Source: Euglena gracilis
Taxonomy: Eukaryota; Euglenida; Euglenophyceae; Euglenales
Direction of reading: 5' to 3'
NCBI GenBank assembly: GCA_039621445.1
Contig: CP154956.1
Coordinates: 8,679,443-8,743,442, forward strand
Length of the DNA stretch: 64,000 nt
Shown: positions 10,603-20,189 of the stretch, piece after piece
Layout: each line of letters starts with the position of its first letter
Position numbering within the stretch: position 1 is the first letter of the stretch
Notes under the pieces: generated by a model
Database searches by the model: none
The model's input: only the letters and a program-made list of their open reading frames with translations
Told to the model about the DNA's origin: nothing
Position numbers and translations under genes: made by a program

Positions 10603-12165
10603 GTCTCCCCTTTTATCAGTCGTTTAAAACATCGTTTTAAATCAGTTTAAAACCGTCGTCGAAAATCAAAAAGACGGGTTTTCGACAGTATGGAAAAAGA
10701 CATAGGGGGCTGGACGTCTTGCCGGCTAACGGAGGCCAGCCCAGCTTTTGCCCTGGGGAGCTTGCCTCACAAAATTCCACTGTGGAAACTACTGGGGGAA
10801 CAGTCCGGGAGGTGAGAAAATTTTGCGTTCGCAGTTAGGAAGGAGTCCAGCTGAAGCCCTCGTCGTGTTCAAAAAAAGGGTGCAAAAATCTTCTTCCCGA
10901 TTCCGCCGCCTTGGGATCCCAGTTTCTTCCGAAAATTTTTTTCCACCGAAAATCCCTTGGCACCCGAGCTGTACGGGCTGTAGGGGGGGGGGGGCTAAAA
11001 AATGGCGCCATCAGGAGAGCACTGGTTGGGGGGGGGGGTGGAACCCCCCAAGTTGAGGTGATTCCCGTACAACCCTGCCTAACACTGGGGGGGGTGCCAG
11101 TTTTCAGAACATACTCCAAGAAAAAAACCTGTTGACATGAAAATTTCAGGAAAGGCTGGAAACACAAGCAAAAGAGAAAACCAATAAAGAAAGCAAAAAA
11201 GAAAGCGCAAATTACAACAACAGAGTCCTGTGTTTTTTCTGAAAACACCACAGGACCCTGACAACAGCTGCCAATACCTTCACTTATTCTTCTTTTGTAA
11301 CTTCTTTGACTAAAACTTCACATGAACTTCACATTCCACAAGTGGAACCTGTGAGTGGAAGAATCACACATGAAACACAACATGGATGACGGACAAATGT
11401 GACGGAAAAAAAGACATTGGCAAATCTGGCAAAATTCCAGAATGAAGCCACATGTCCTAAAATTAAAATCACACAATGCCAGGTGAAAACACTCCCAAAA
11501 CACGGGTCAAAGACAGAGTTGCAGCAAGTGTTCTCTGTGAAATGGAAGCAAAAGTTCCTTCAGGTAAAACTCCACCAGAAAACCATATGGACCGCCAGAA
11601 AATGATAGAAAAACAGAACGCACAATAGAAGACCTGCCACACAAGAGGGTGGCACTCAAAATTGTCCCCCAGGGGAGCGTATTTTGGAAAAATGGCAAAT
11701 TTTTGAAAGTGGTCTAGATGCACCAGAAAAGACCAGGAGAACAATTCTTCGAAAGTCACCTTCAGGGGGGCAAACCTGCTTCGACGTTCAATAAATACTG
11801 CATCAATATATTCCTTATCCTTCAAATAGTTCGATTCTGAGTTCCAGACAAAGAAAAACAACGAATTTCAAGGGGAGAGCACACCAGTTTTGCTCCCAAT
11901 TAGGAAGTCCTTCCGTCCGCGATCGCCGCGAATGTTTAAAACTGTCGCGTTTTTTTTCCCGAAGAAAAAGACGGAAAAAGACGTTTAAGACGGCGTCGAA
12001 TTGTCGGAATGGTCTTTTATTCTTAAAAAAGACTTTGGCACCACACTGACGTGTGCCACTGGCCGTGTAATTTTTGTTTTCGGGGCCTTCTGAAATTTGG
12101 GATTGTCCATGTCTTTTTTTGTTTAAAAACGTGATCATGTTATGGAAAGCAGCTGGAAGAACCAC
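10603..12165. other. No gene seen; unassigned frames
   Basis: Overlapping frames exist on both strands (for example a 130-residue minus frame at 11469-11861), but none shows a recognisable domain. 10980-11095 has three long G runs. 11935-11995 is AC/AAAAAGACG-rich. Confidence 0.4.
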
Positions 12166-12170
12166 AAGGT

Positions 12171-12241
12171 GAGCAGCCGAGTGGTAGAGCGTGCGCTCGT
12201 TAACCTTGTCGTGGGTTCGATTCCGCCGGCTGGGCCGGGCT
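12171..12241 (+). tRNA. Degenerate tRNA-like sequence, Asn(GTT)-like
   Basis: An A-box-like AGTGGTAGAGC and a perfect B-box-like GGTTCGATTCC are correctly spaced, with anticodon loop TCGTTAA. The T stem has two mismatches and the acceptor does not close, so this is probably a pseudo-tRNA or the head of a tRNA-derived SINE. Confidence 0.4.
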
Positions 12242-12740
12242 GCCGGGCCGCCGGGCCACCGGGGTGGTCTCCCAAAGAGCTCAGCTCTACGTCACGTTCG
12301 ATTCCCACCTCGTCTTTTTTGGTTCGACTTTTGTGGCAAAATTCAAATTTGGGACAGTGCCCCCCCCCGCCCCCCCCCCCACGATGTTTGCAATCTCTCT
12401 TTGGGCATTGGACCACTGGCAACCTTGAGGACAAGATACGAGGGGAGGCTCTGCGGAATTTGAGTGTACTTGTCGGAGAACTCCATGGGTGTGGTTGTCC
12501 TACTTTTGATGAAGTGGATTTCATGGGTGAGAAAGGTGCTTATGCCGAAAGCGCTAATTTTGATTGTTCGCCCTTTCGTTTTTGGAGCACTTTGTATGCC
12601 GACAAGTGCAATCCCTGTCATGGTGAGACTCTTGAGAAGAATTTTTCATTTTTTTGAAACACGTTTTTTTGGGGGGGGGTCAAGAGGATTGCATTAGCCT
12701 GACACTGGCTTGTCCTCTCTGGGTTGTTTTTTTTGGCCTC

Positions 12741-12861
12741 CATCCCCCCGACTTTGTCCTGAGTCGGAGGGGGGACCCCCCGACTCAGGACAGAGTGGGG
12801 GGGGGTCTTGCTATAAGTCGGTGTACCAACCCCCCTCCGACTCAGGACAAAGTCGGTGTAC
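12741..12861. mobile_element. GACTTTGTCCTGAGTCGG family inverted element, copy 1
   Basis: Four alternating orientations of CCGACTTTGTCCTGAGTCGG and its complement, separated by G or C runs, ending AAGTCGGTGTAC. The copy at 14434-14552 uses the same words. Length about 120 bp, non-coding. Confidence 0.65.
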
Positions 12862-12906
12862 GCCTAATGAGGAAAAGTGTCATAATTATGTTTTCAACCA
12901 ATACAT

Positions 12907-13981
12907 TTGTCTTTTTACATCTCCATGTTACCCGCACAAGTCGTGAACGTCGATGAAGCCGCCCTGGGACCCCTGCCATCACCCGCAGAGTTTTTGGCAC
13001 GGTTGAAGGACGCCGTGGAACCCCAAAACAAACCTTCTGCGGACACAGTGCTTTTTGGGGATACTTTCAGCCAAACTGTGCCCCAGCCTTAAAGCAGCGC
13101 CAAAAATCAGAACGGCGGATTTGTCGCCCTCGCCAATTTTCAAAAAATTTGCGAAATGCGAGCCTATGTCACCACGGATTTGGATGACTATAGGGAGGCA
13201 TTTGCAAAGTGGGTGCTTTCAGTGCACGCTTTGCATGACACAGAAGCTGAAAAGATTGCCACTAAGGCACAAAGGCAGCTTTTGCGTCAACAGGCTGGGG
13301 TGCCCATGTATGAATGGGATCCGCAAACGTTGACAACGTATGTCAACGCATTGGCTATGCTGTACAAACAAACAAAACCATTGCATTCCATCGTCCCAAA
13401 GGCCAAAAGCCAGTTCCCAAAGTTTGTCCGATTTGTGAACGTGGCGGCATCACGGCTGAAAAAGATGAAGGCACGAGCGCCGGAGGTGCGTGTGATGGAC
13501 GATGAGGACATGCTAAAGTTGCACGCACAGACCAAATGGGGTTCCTGGTGCGAGACACAACGATACAACCTCCTGGTGCTGTCGTACAACTTGGGGCAAA
13601 GGGTAGAGTCCATGGAACAGCTTCGCATCGGCAATTTTCATCCGGACGTTACTGACGAGGGACACAAAATTATGAAAGTGAAGTTTGGCAAAATGAAGAA
13701 TTTGCAAGGCAGTTCGTCCAAGGATGCCCATGAGCAGATTCTGTTCCTGCACGAGAATGAAAAAAATATGCCCCATTGCCGCTTACCACCGCCAAGTATC
13801 CATTGTTGGGACGGACGATCGCAATGGAGCACTTTTTCTTGGCGGCGGTAACGACACCTGCTACCGTTTTTTTCTCCTAGAAACATTCAGTGGCATCGTG
13901 GATGCCTTGACCAGGTTTGCGGTAGCTGCTCCCTCTTCCCTCCTGTGCCTTGCTTTACACCATGAGTATGGCAGCCACAAC
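12907..13981 (+). pseudogene. Crypton-like tyrosine recombinase, interrupted
   Basis: One frame runs from ATG 12907 (or the later ATG at 12925) to about 13760 with a single in-frame TAA at 13090-13092. The N-terminal region (SPAEFLARLKDAVEP) is followed by a helical core-binding-like region (RREAFAKWV-type helices, WDPQTLTTYVNALAMLYKQ) and the box I-like LLVLSYNLGQRVESMEQLRI, where the arginine would be the first catalytic residue. An A7 run at about 13757-13763 shifts the frame, after which CPIAAYHRQVS and GIVDALTRFAV continue. The frame then hits the hAT-like insertion at 13982. The H-x-x-R and tyrosine boxes are not seen. The family is inferred from the box I motif plus the CPI.A..Y block typical of this recombinase group. 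Confidence 0.65.
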
Positions 13982-14384
13982 CAGGGTTGACGTTTTTTTT
14001 GTTTTTTTTAAAAAAAACAAAAAAACATGTTTTTTTAAAAAAAAACGCAAAAAAAACATGTTTTTTTTGAAAAAGCAAAAATTGACCCTTTTCCTTGCGA
14101 AATGGCCATTTTTTGAGGAAAAAGTTCTAAAGTCATGTTTTTGGTCATCAAAGTGACGTTTTTTTTAGTTTTTCCAGACCCTTCATCCAAAAATACTAAA
14201 ATGATGGTTCATGTGAAAGCCATCACCCTTTACGGACTGCGAAGCTGCAGAGATAAAAAATGACCTTTTTCCTTTAAAAAAACGTTCAAAATTTTTTTCA
14301 CCTAAACCCTCCATGACGTTTTTTTTGTTTTTTTTAAAAAAAACATGTTTTTTTTGTTTTAAAAAAAACAAGCCGTCAACCTTG
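13982..14384. mobile_element. hAT-like MITE, copy 1 (403 bp, 8-bp TSD)
   Basis: Ends CAGGGTTGAC and GTCAACCTTG are inverted and differ at one position. Perfect 8-bp duplication GCCACAAC lies at 13974-13981 and 14385-14392. Interior is A/T-run rich (TTTTTTTAAAAAAA blocks) and non-coding. The 8-bp duplication with a CAGGG/CAAGG terminus is the signature of hAT elements. Inserted into the tyrosine recombinase relic. Confidence 0.9.
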
Positions 14385-14433
14385 GCCACAACCAGTATCC
14401 AATGGTTAGAAAAATGGATTGCTCCAGAAGAAA

Positions 14434-14552
14434 GGGGGTCCACCGGACTCAGGACAAAGTCGGTGGACCCACCCCCCGACTTTGTCATCCCCGAGTCCAT
14501 CGTAGGGTACACCGACTTTGTCCTGAGTCGGAGGGGGGGGGTACACCGACTT
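14434..14552. mobile_element. GACTTTGTCCTGAGTCGG family inverted element, copy 2
   Basis: Starts GTCCACCGGACTCAGGAC and ends GTACACCGACTT, with CCCCCCGACTTTGTC and TCCTGAGTCGG plus G run inside. Same words as 12741-12861. It lies 40 bp after the hAT-like copy and further breaks the recombinase relic. Confidence 0.65.
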
Positions 14553-14644
14553 AAAATGCAATGATTTCTCATCTATGATGGCCATGCTTCATTTGTCTAC
14601 TGAGTCAAAAGGCTTCGTCAATGTGCAATGAATGACTTGGCATT

Positions 14645-14725
14645 CGTCAAATGGTCAAGTGGTCAATGACGCCAGCTTTAAAACCTGGTCCTCTGTGGGG
14701 CGTGGGTTCAAACCCCACTCTGATA
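14645..14725 (+). tRNA. tRNA-like, class II arm, Leu(TAA)-like
   Basis: D stem GTC/GAC, anticodon arm CCAGC-TTTAAAA-CCTGG giving anticodon TAA, a longer variable region and a perfect T arm (GTGGG-TTCAAAC-CCCAC). The acceptor CGTCAAA/TCTGATA has two mismatches and the anticodon stem one. Possibly decayed. Confidence 0.55.
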
Positions 14726-14771
14726 ATTTTCCCCAACCGCATGAGGAATCCGTTTTTGGTGAACAAAGAAT

Positions 14772-14853
14772 GATCAAAGCTGGGTTTGAACCCACGCCTC
14801 CAGAGGAGACCAGCATTTCAAACTGGGGTCTTTGACCACTTGACCATCTGACC
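14772..14853 (-). tRNA. tRNA-like, class II arm, anticodon reads GAA
   Basis: 82-nt cloverleaf on the minus strand. Acceptor GGTCAGA/TTTGATC pairs throughout with two wobbles. D stem GTC/GAC, anticodon arm CCAGT-TTGAAAT-GCTGG, variable stem TCC/GGA, and T arm GTGGG-TTCAAAC-CCAGC with one mismatch. It resembles the Leu-type gene at 14645-14725 but in opposite orientation. The GAA triplet with a long variable arm is unusual. Confidence 0.55.
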
Positions 14854-14914
14854 GATGACTAACAAACCACATATCATGCAAAAGTGATGGCTGTTGTCAT
14901 TGTTCGGGTCATGG

Positions 14915-14998
14915 TTCGGCGTGCCATGCCGAGGGGGTCGGCTCACCAGGGGGGGGGGTACCCATTTTGCCGTGCCGAGGGGGTCCGACCCCCAGGTT
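14915..14998. repeat. GTGCCGAGGGGGTCGG family element, copy 1
   Basis: GTTCGGCGTGCCATGCCGAG, GGGGTCGG and a G run, then a second GCCGTGCCGAGGGGGTC. An inverted relative lies at 25787-25882. Flanks a TACCCATTTTGCC core. Confidence 0.55.
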
Positions 14999-15224
14999 AG
15001 CACATTTTTTTTAATGATTTTGGGTGTCGTGGTTGAACTAATTTCATTTCGTTGTGATTGGTTGTCGTTTTGGCTTTGGCAATGGCAGTCTTTCACTTTT
15101 CCCTTGGCCATGCCCAATGGCAGATTTCAAATCGGACAACAAAGTCAGGGCTGAGTCAGGAGGTGTGCTGTGGCCTGCCACTGTTGCCAGATGTGAGGGA
15201 AAGCTGTGAAATTTGGTTTTTAAG

Positions 15225-15345
15225 CCGGCGTTTGAGACGCCGGGCTCAGGACAGAACCGGCGTCCCCCCCCACGGGCTTCCGGACGCCGGTTCTGTCCTA
15301 AAGCCCGGCGTTAGGAACGCCGGCTTTGTCCAAAGCCCGGCGTCC
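15225..15345. mobile_element. GCCGGCGT / GGTTCTGTCC palindromic element
   Basis: AAGCCGGCGTTTGAGACGCC followed by alternating CCGGCGTCC and GGACGCCGGTTCTGTCC words in both orientations. Related copies lie at 16000-16152 and 24355-24482. Short, non-coding, strongly self-complementary. Confidence 0.6.
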
Positions 15346-15509
15346 GATTTTCATTCCTAAAAATGTCACCAAAAGTGCCCAAAAGTGGCCCTAAGGTGCT
15401 GGTATGAGTGTTTCAACCATCAAGGACAATGAATTTTGCCATCTGGGGACCACTAGGGTGCATATCCAAATTTGGTGAAAATTGGCCCAGATTTGGAAAT
15501 AGAGTACCG

Positions 15510-15920
15510 TGCAGCGTGGAAAGATCTGATGAGCACCGCTGGTCGTCTGTTGAAAAGAGCTTTCGATCGAGGGGTAACTTGGTACCCTAACGTTGCACGC
15601 AGCCCGAGATGCGCTCGCGATCGTCGGATCGGCCAGAATCTGAGTCGAAATTTGTCGCAATTTTCAGTGATTTTTGGTTTAAGATGCTTAATAAACCTTA
15701 CAGAAACGTTTTTCCTCTTCGAATCAACGACCTGAGGGCCTTGGGGGGGCACCAGAGTTGTGAAATTAGGATTCCCCACTGACAGAAAATAAGAGCTCCA
15801 GGCGACGTGGCTGAATTTGGTGGTGATCGCCAGTCGTCTGATGAAAAGAGCTTTCGATCGAGGGGTGATTTTATACCTGGACGATTGACACAGCCAGAAA
15901 TACCCTCGCGATCGCCGGAA
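15510..15920 (+). repeat. Two direct copies of a GAGCTTTCGATCGAGGGGT block
   Basis: Copies at about 15525-15630 and 15820-15915 share GTCGTCTG(T/A)TGAAAAGAGC, TTTCGATCGAGGGGT and a trailing CTCGCGATCG(T/C)CGG. Between them lies a diverged spacer. No frame is common to both, so this looks like duplicated non-coding repeat. Confidence 0.6.
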
Positions 15921-15999
15921 TTTGGTGAAGTGCAAAGTGGTGTGACATTGCAGCTCAGTGGTCGGAGATTGGTCCTGGGAGTGTCCTTTGGCCGAAGGT

Positions 16000-16152
16000 T
16001 GGGGACGCCGGTTCTGTCCTGAGCCCGGCGTCTCTAAAACACCGGCTTAAACAAGAGGTGTCGGACGCCGGTTCTGTCCAAAGCCCGGCGTTCCAAACGC
16101 CGGTTCCGTCCGAAGGAACGTGTCGTCCGCCCGGCGTCCGACACCTCTTTTT
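16000..16152. mobile_element. GCCGGCGT family with AAGAGGTGTCGGACGCCGG ends
   Basis: Inner element bounded by AAGAGGTGTCGGACGCCGG and its exact complement ending at about 16152, preceded by CGAAGGTTGGGGACGCCGG. The arrangement CGAAGGTTGGG..CTGT..GCCGG..TTTAAA..TIR is repeated at 24355-24482. Confidence 0.65.
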
Positions 16153-16188
16153 TGTAGTAGAGGTTGGGGCCGAGGAGAATTTTTCCAG

Positions 16189-16315
16189 AAAAATTAAATT
16201 TCATAAATTTCATAAATTTCATAAATTTCAGTAAGTTACCGTAACTTAGGGGGTGCCACCCCCGTGACCCCCCCGTGACCCCCCCCCCCCTGTGACCCCC
16301 CGTGACCCGAGAATC
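16189..16315. repeat. TTTCATAAA 11-mer array and GTGACCCCCC repeats
   Basis: Four units of ATTTCATAAAT at 16195-16230, then several (C)GTGACCCCCCC units at 16260-16310. The GTCACGGGGGG word recurs at 18190-18240, 19075-19110, 21840-21880 and 22285-22305. Confidence 0.6.
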
Positions 16316-16654
16316 GAGCCTTCGACTTTCATGCAATGCATCAACCTTCGGGGGCGGCTGGCCGGCTAGCCGTCCGAGCCGTCCGGACCTCTTCAGCCGG
16401 ACCAATGCTGGACGCCCAGCCGTCCGTCCGGACGAAGCATTTTTTCGCCAGCCGTCCGTCAAGCCGGACCAATGTCTGCCCTGCCAGCCGGCCGGACCAA
16501 AAAAAAAATTCCTTCCTTCCGAAAAGCAGTCACGGCTTCCCTCCACTCGTCGCGTCAAATCAAGAAATCGTCCCTGCCCTTCGGTTTTTCCTGGTGTGCA
16601 CGCTCCAGCATTGCCGTGAGTGCGCCTGCAGGGAGTCCAATGCTGGCCACCACA

Positions 16655-17090
16655 TCTAGCCCAAAACTGGATAGAACATCTGGCCCAAAACTGGCCACCA
16701 CATCTGGCCCAAAAAAAAACAACCATGACATCGCAAAAAATGTGAAATGCAAAATTTTGGGCCGTTTGCCAGATTGAAAAACTTCTCCCCCAATTTTTTG
16801 GTTTCCAAGAACATTTGTCGAACAGCAAATAAAGAACGCAAGAAACAAAAATGGAAGTTTCAGAAGAAAACCAGTATCTAAGGACAAAATGTCTGTGAAA
16901 TCTGTCTTCAGAATTGAAACTTGTGATGCAAGTAGCAAGTACCAAGCAGAAAACAAGTAGCCCCACCAAGGGCCTGTCACCGTGTTGCAGGCAGGCCTCT
17001 GCTTGATCGAACGTGGATTTGTTCAGAGCAAAGGCCTGAGTGGCCTGCATGTGGTGATGTTGGCCCTCTTTCCACAAAGCAATAAGTTCC
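16655..17090 (-). repeat. Dispersed repeat B, inverted copy
   Basis: Reverse-complement copy of 2828-3290, including the CTGGCCACCACATCTGGCCC tandem at its left end and AAAGAGGGCCAACATC on its minus strand at the right end. The translated frame is kept with few replacements. Confidence 0.75.
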
Positions 17091-17264
17091 TGTATTTTCA
17101 CTTCATTTCAGCACCCTGTACTTTCATCATAATTATCCTACACCGCTTCCACCCGAAACGGCATTGTGACACTGAAGGAGACGGATTGGGAATGCAAGCA
17201 TTTTTTTGCGTGTGGGTGATTCATAATTTCTTCAAAAAAAGACATTTTCCAGTGAGGAAAACTT

Positions 17265-17333
17265 GCACACAGCGGGGTTTGAACCCGCGACCTTAAAGTT
17301 ACAACTGAATGCTGCACCAACTACACTGTGTGC
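17265..17333 (-). tRNA. tRNA-like, anticodon GTA (Tyr-like), short D arm
   Basis: Minus strand: perfect 7-bp acceptor GCACACA/TGTGTGC, perfect T arm GCGGG-TTCAAAC-CCCGC and loop TTGTAAC with anticodon GTA. Length 69 nt; the D arm is about three bases short and the anticodon stem has one mismatch. Could be a pseudogene or a divergent tRNA. Confidence 0.5.
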
Positions 17334-17429
17334 ACGATACACTTCTCAATATCAAAAGAGGAAAAGGACTAGTCCAACAAAATGAAGCGGAAGAAAGTTT
17401 CGTGACAGAACACCAAATCTTGGCTGGCC

Positions 17430-17720
17430 AGACCTCCTCCTTTTTTTTTTGCCAGCCAGCCAGCCGCGGCTAGCCAGATGGGTGGCTAGCCGCGGCAGCC
17501 ACCCCAGCTCCAGAGTCGCGTGCACTGAGACGCCTGCGCTTCCAAAGACCCGGCCGGCTAGCCGGCCAGCCGGCCAGCCGGCCAGCCGGCTAGGTGGCTA
17601 GCTGGACCAAGTGCATTTTCTTCAGCCGTCTGGACCAAGCCCACAAGGTCAGCCGTCCGTCCGGACCTTCGCTTTTTTCACCAGCCGTCCGTCCGTCCGT
17701 CCGTCTGCCTCCTTCATCAC
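17430..17720. repeat. GCCGGCCAGCC / CCGTCCGT simple-word region
   Basis: Runs of CCAGCCAGCC, GGCTAGCCGGCCAGCCGGCC and GTCCGTCCGTCCGTC. Similar words occur at 3520-3660, 16340-16500 and 53620-53980. No gene supported. Confidence 0.6.
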
Positions 17721-17999
17721 TTCAGCCTTTCTTTTCATTTATCATCTCAGCCTGCTTTTGGATGCAGGTGGCAATTTTGGTCGCTTTTCATCAATTTTCT
17801 GGTTGAAACCATCAAAAATTTGCCTTGACATGGTCAAAAAATGAAAACAAATGCCAAGATTTGAGGTGAAAAAAATTTCGACCCAAACAATGGCACTTTT
17901 CTGGCGTATGAATTTGACCCAAAATATGCCCCATTGGCAAAAGGGGAGATTGCGCGAGGAGGAAAGAATTTCATGGGAAAAAGGGGGGGAGGGGGAACA

Positions 18000-18490
18000 T
18001 GAAATTTTTGTGGAAGACTAGGAATCCCCACACCCAAAATTAGGATTTTGACACCAAATTAGGAATCACCAAGCCAAAATTTGAAAAATTTACGCCTCAA
18101 GATTAGGGATCTGCCTGAGAATTTTATCAAATTAGGCATCACCGGCCAAAAATTTTCCCTACAAAATTTCGCTGAAAAGGGTCCTTGTTCGGGTCACGGG
18201 GGGGTCACGGGGGGGGGGTCACGGGGGGGTCACGGGGGGAACACCCCCAAAAATGGCCAAAACTCTTGTCCCCTAAAAAAAAAGTGCCAAAAATTGGTGC
18301 ATTTCCACACCCAAAATGGAATTTTGTCAAAAATGGCCTAACAAGCATCCTAAAAAATGGGACGGTCAAGAAAATTCCCTTCCAAAAAAGGAACAACTTT
18401 CGACATAAACTCACCCAAAAAAATGACCACTTTCGGACCAAAAGGGAGGGGCCCTGCGGCGGGGGGGGGGGGGGGGGCCGCCCATGACTT
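18000..18490. repeat. Dispersed repeat C, copy 1 (empty-site copy)
   Basis: Shares with 21890-22330 the order AATTAGGAATC, AAATTTACGCCTCAAGATTA, CAAATTAGGCATCACC and GAAAAGGGTC.T..TCGGG. At CAAATTAGGCATC (about 18128-18140) this copy has no insertion, whereas the other carries a TA-flanked element. Confidence 0.75.
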
Positions 18491-18656
18491 TAAATGTCCA
18501 TATTTTTCTCAAAAAAATCATGCTACATGAGCAAAACAGTGTCTTGCTTTCTTTCTTCACAAAAAAATCTTCACATGAAATCAAAAAATTTTGTTTGTGT
18601 TTTGTTTGTTTTTGTTTAACAGAAGAAATAGCTGAAAGTCAGGGCTTAAACACATA

Positions 18657-18912
18657 CCGGAGGGATTAAAATACCGCGCTGCATTAATTACCGAATGGAT
18701 TAATTCCGCTCACTGGGCGAGTTTCTGTAACTGGCGATCTGGGCATCTTTCTGGCACGGCGGCCGGAATTAGGTTCAGGCAAGAATTAATCTGGATCGCG
18801 GAGTGAGTTTTTTCCGTCTCACAACGAAACGATCAGGCGTCTGGCAGGCTTTATTAAAGAGCGGTATTAATCCCTTCGATCTTACTACCGAGCGGTATTT
18901 TCATCCCCCCGG
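18657..18912. mobile_element. TA-flanked MITE with CCGGAGGGATTAAAATACCG ends
   Basis: TA at 18655-18656 and 18913-18914. Left CCGGAGGGATTAAAATACCG and right CGGTATTTTCATCCCCCCGG are inverted repeats of about 20 bp with few mismatches. Interior has several ATTAAT words and a GCGGTATTAAT partner. 256 bp, no ORF, and clearly different in base composition from its surroundings. Confidence 0.85.
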
Positions 18913-19170
18913 TACAAAAATTCATTTTTTTTGTTCATAAATGGCCCCAAAATGCCAAAATGACCACTTTTTACACCAGAAAATCACCGATCTTAGGACG
19001 CGTGCTGCCCTTCTCATGATGGGATGCAACGTCATGGATGCTGCCTCCCGACTACCTCCAAAGTGGCATACTTCCCCCGTGACCCCCCCCCCGTGACCCC
19101 CCTGTGACCCGCACCACCCCCCTTACAGTAACGTAATTTATAAATCTTAAATTACGCGAAATTCGCAATG

Positions 19171-19759
19171 CTAGCCACTGCAACACCTGTCTGCATGGGG
19201 GAAAGAGCATCGAAAACACATTTCTGAAAACAGGACGAGGACAATGGGTGATGTGGAGGCCAATCCAGGTCCGCCGACGGCGATCAGCGGACCGTGTGGT
19301 GAAATCATGGACTTATTGGACCAACTTGTCGCCATGAACATGACAGATTTTTTCCGCATCAAGGTCAAAATGCCACTGCGGATGGGCCCAGGTGGTTCCT
19401 CTCGGACAATGCTTCCGAAGGCAACATACTGGCTGAAATGCACTTTGTGTGAAGTCGAAAATATCACTGTACCATAGGGAGACCTGTCCCGTTTTTTTCC
19501 GCCACAGTATTTCCAACAACAGAATCACCAGAGGGACACCCGCCGACAGGCCGCGCAGATATCTCTGGACATGTCTTCAGGGGACATCAACCAACAGGAC
19601 GGGGGGAACGAATCACCACTCATGGTGATGTCCACCATCAACCAGGGCCCATCTACTTTCGTCTTGCGACCATGGAACGACCGACAATCCCTATCTCCAA
19701 AGGACTTCACGAGAACTTTATTCGGCACAGATTGCTGGCTTTGTGTTCTTCAAGCTTGA
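19171..19759 (+). pseudogene. Reading frame with 2A-type motif and one in-frame TAG
   Basis: From 19171 the frame is open to TAG at 19475-19477 and then to 19759. The ATG at 19244 is followed directly by GDVEANPGP, which matches the D-(V/I)-E-x-N-P-G-P core of 2A/2A-like peptides known from viruses and from N termini of many non-LTR retrotransposons. Beyond it lie a hydrophobic/acidic segment (EIMDLLDQLVAMNMTDFF) and, after the TAG, a Q-rich segment and a C-terminal WLCVLQA. No polymerase or nuclease domain is visible. If the upstream open segment is translated, about 24 residues precede the motif. Probably a transposon ORF remnant. Confidence 0.6.
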
Positions 19760-19879
19760 AAAATGTCATTTTGCATACATGTTGGTAGTTGACTGAAGGG
19801 GCTGCCAACAGTTTCTTCCGCAAAAGGATGCCATGACGTCGTGGGGTAGCTCCCCGTGTGACCCCCTGGACCCCCCTTG

Positions 19880-20060
19880 TGACCTCATGCAAGAATTGTC
19901 GCCCCCCCCCCCTTGGGGGGCGACAATTAGGGGTGGGGGTACCCATTGACCCATGGACATGTAGGGTAAAATGAGTAACCCCACCCCTAATTGTCACCCA
20001 CCCCTAATTGTCGCCAGGGGGTCAAAACGCTCCCTGGGGGGTGCCATATAAGGGGGGGGG
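19880..20060. mobile_element. TAATTGTCGCC family element ends
   Basis: GGCGACAATTAGGGGTGGGG ends at GTA (19942). About 30 bp later TA is followed by ACCCCACCCCTAATTGTC and a second CCCCTAATTGTCGCC. Same TA plus C-run plus word pattern as the other families; the two ends face away from a 30-bp spacer, so one element may be nested or two abut. Confidence 0.55.
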
Positions 20061-20189
20061 ATCACGTTATCCGTGCAAATGATTAACACTTGAGACCAGG
20101 TGAGGCACTCCACATACTGAGTGAAAAAAGGAGTGTTTTGAAAATTCAGGGACAGAAACCCCATATTTTGGCCGATACGCAGCAAGTCG

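Noticed and set aside
13090-19477. Possible stop-codon reassignment (TAA and TAG as glutamine)
   Set aside because: Two relics each contain a single in-frame TAA or TAG, but a third (24653) has an in-frame TGA, and all three also carry frameshifts or truncations, so decay explains them.
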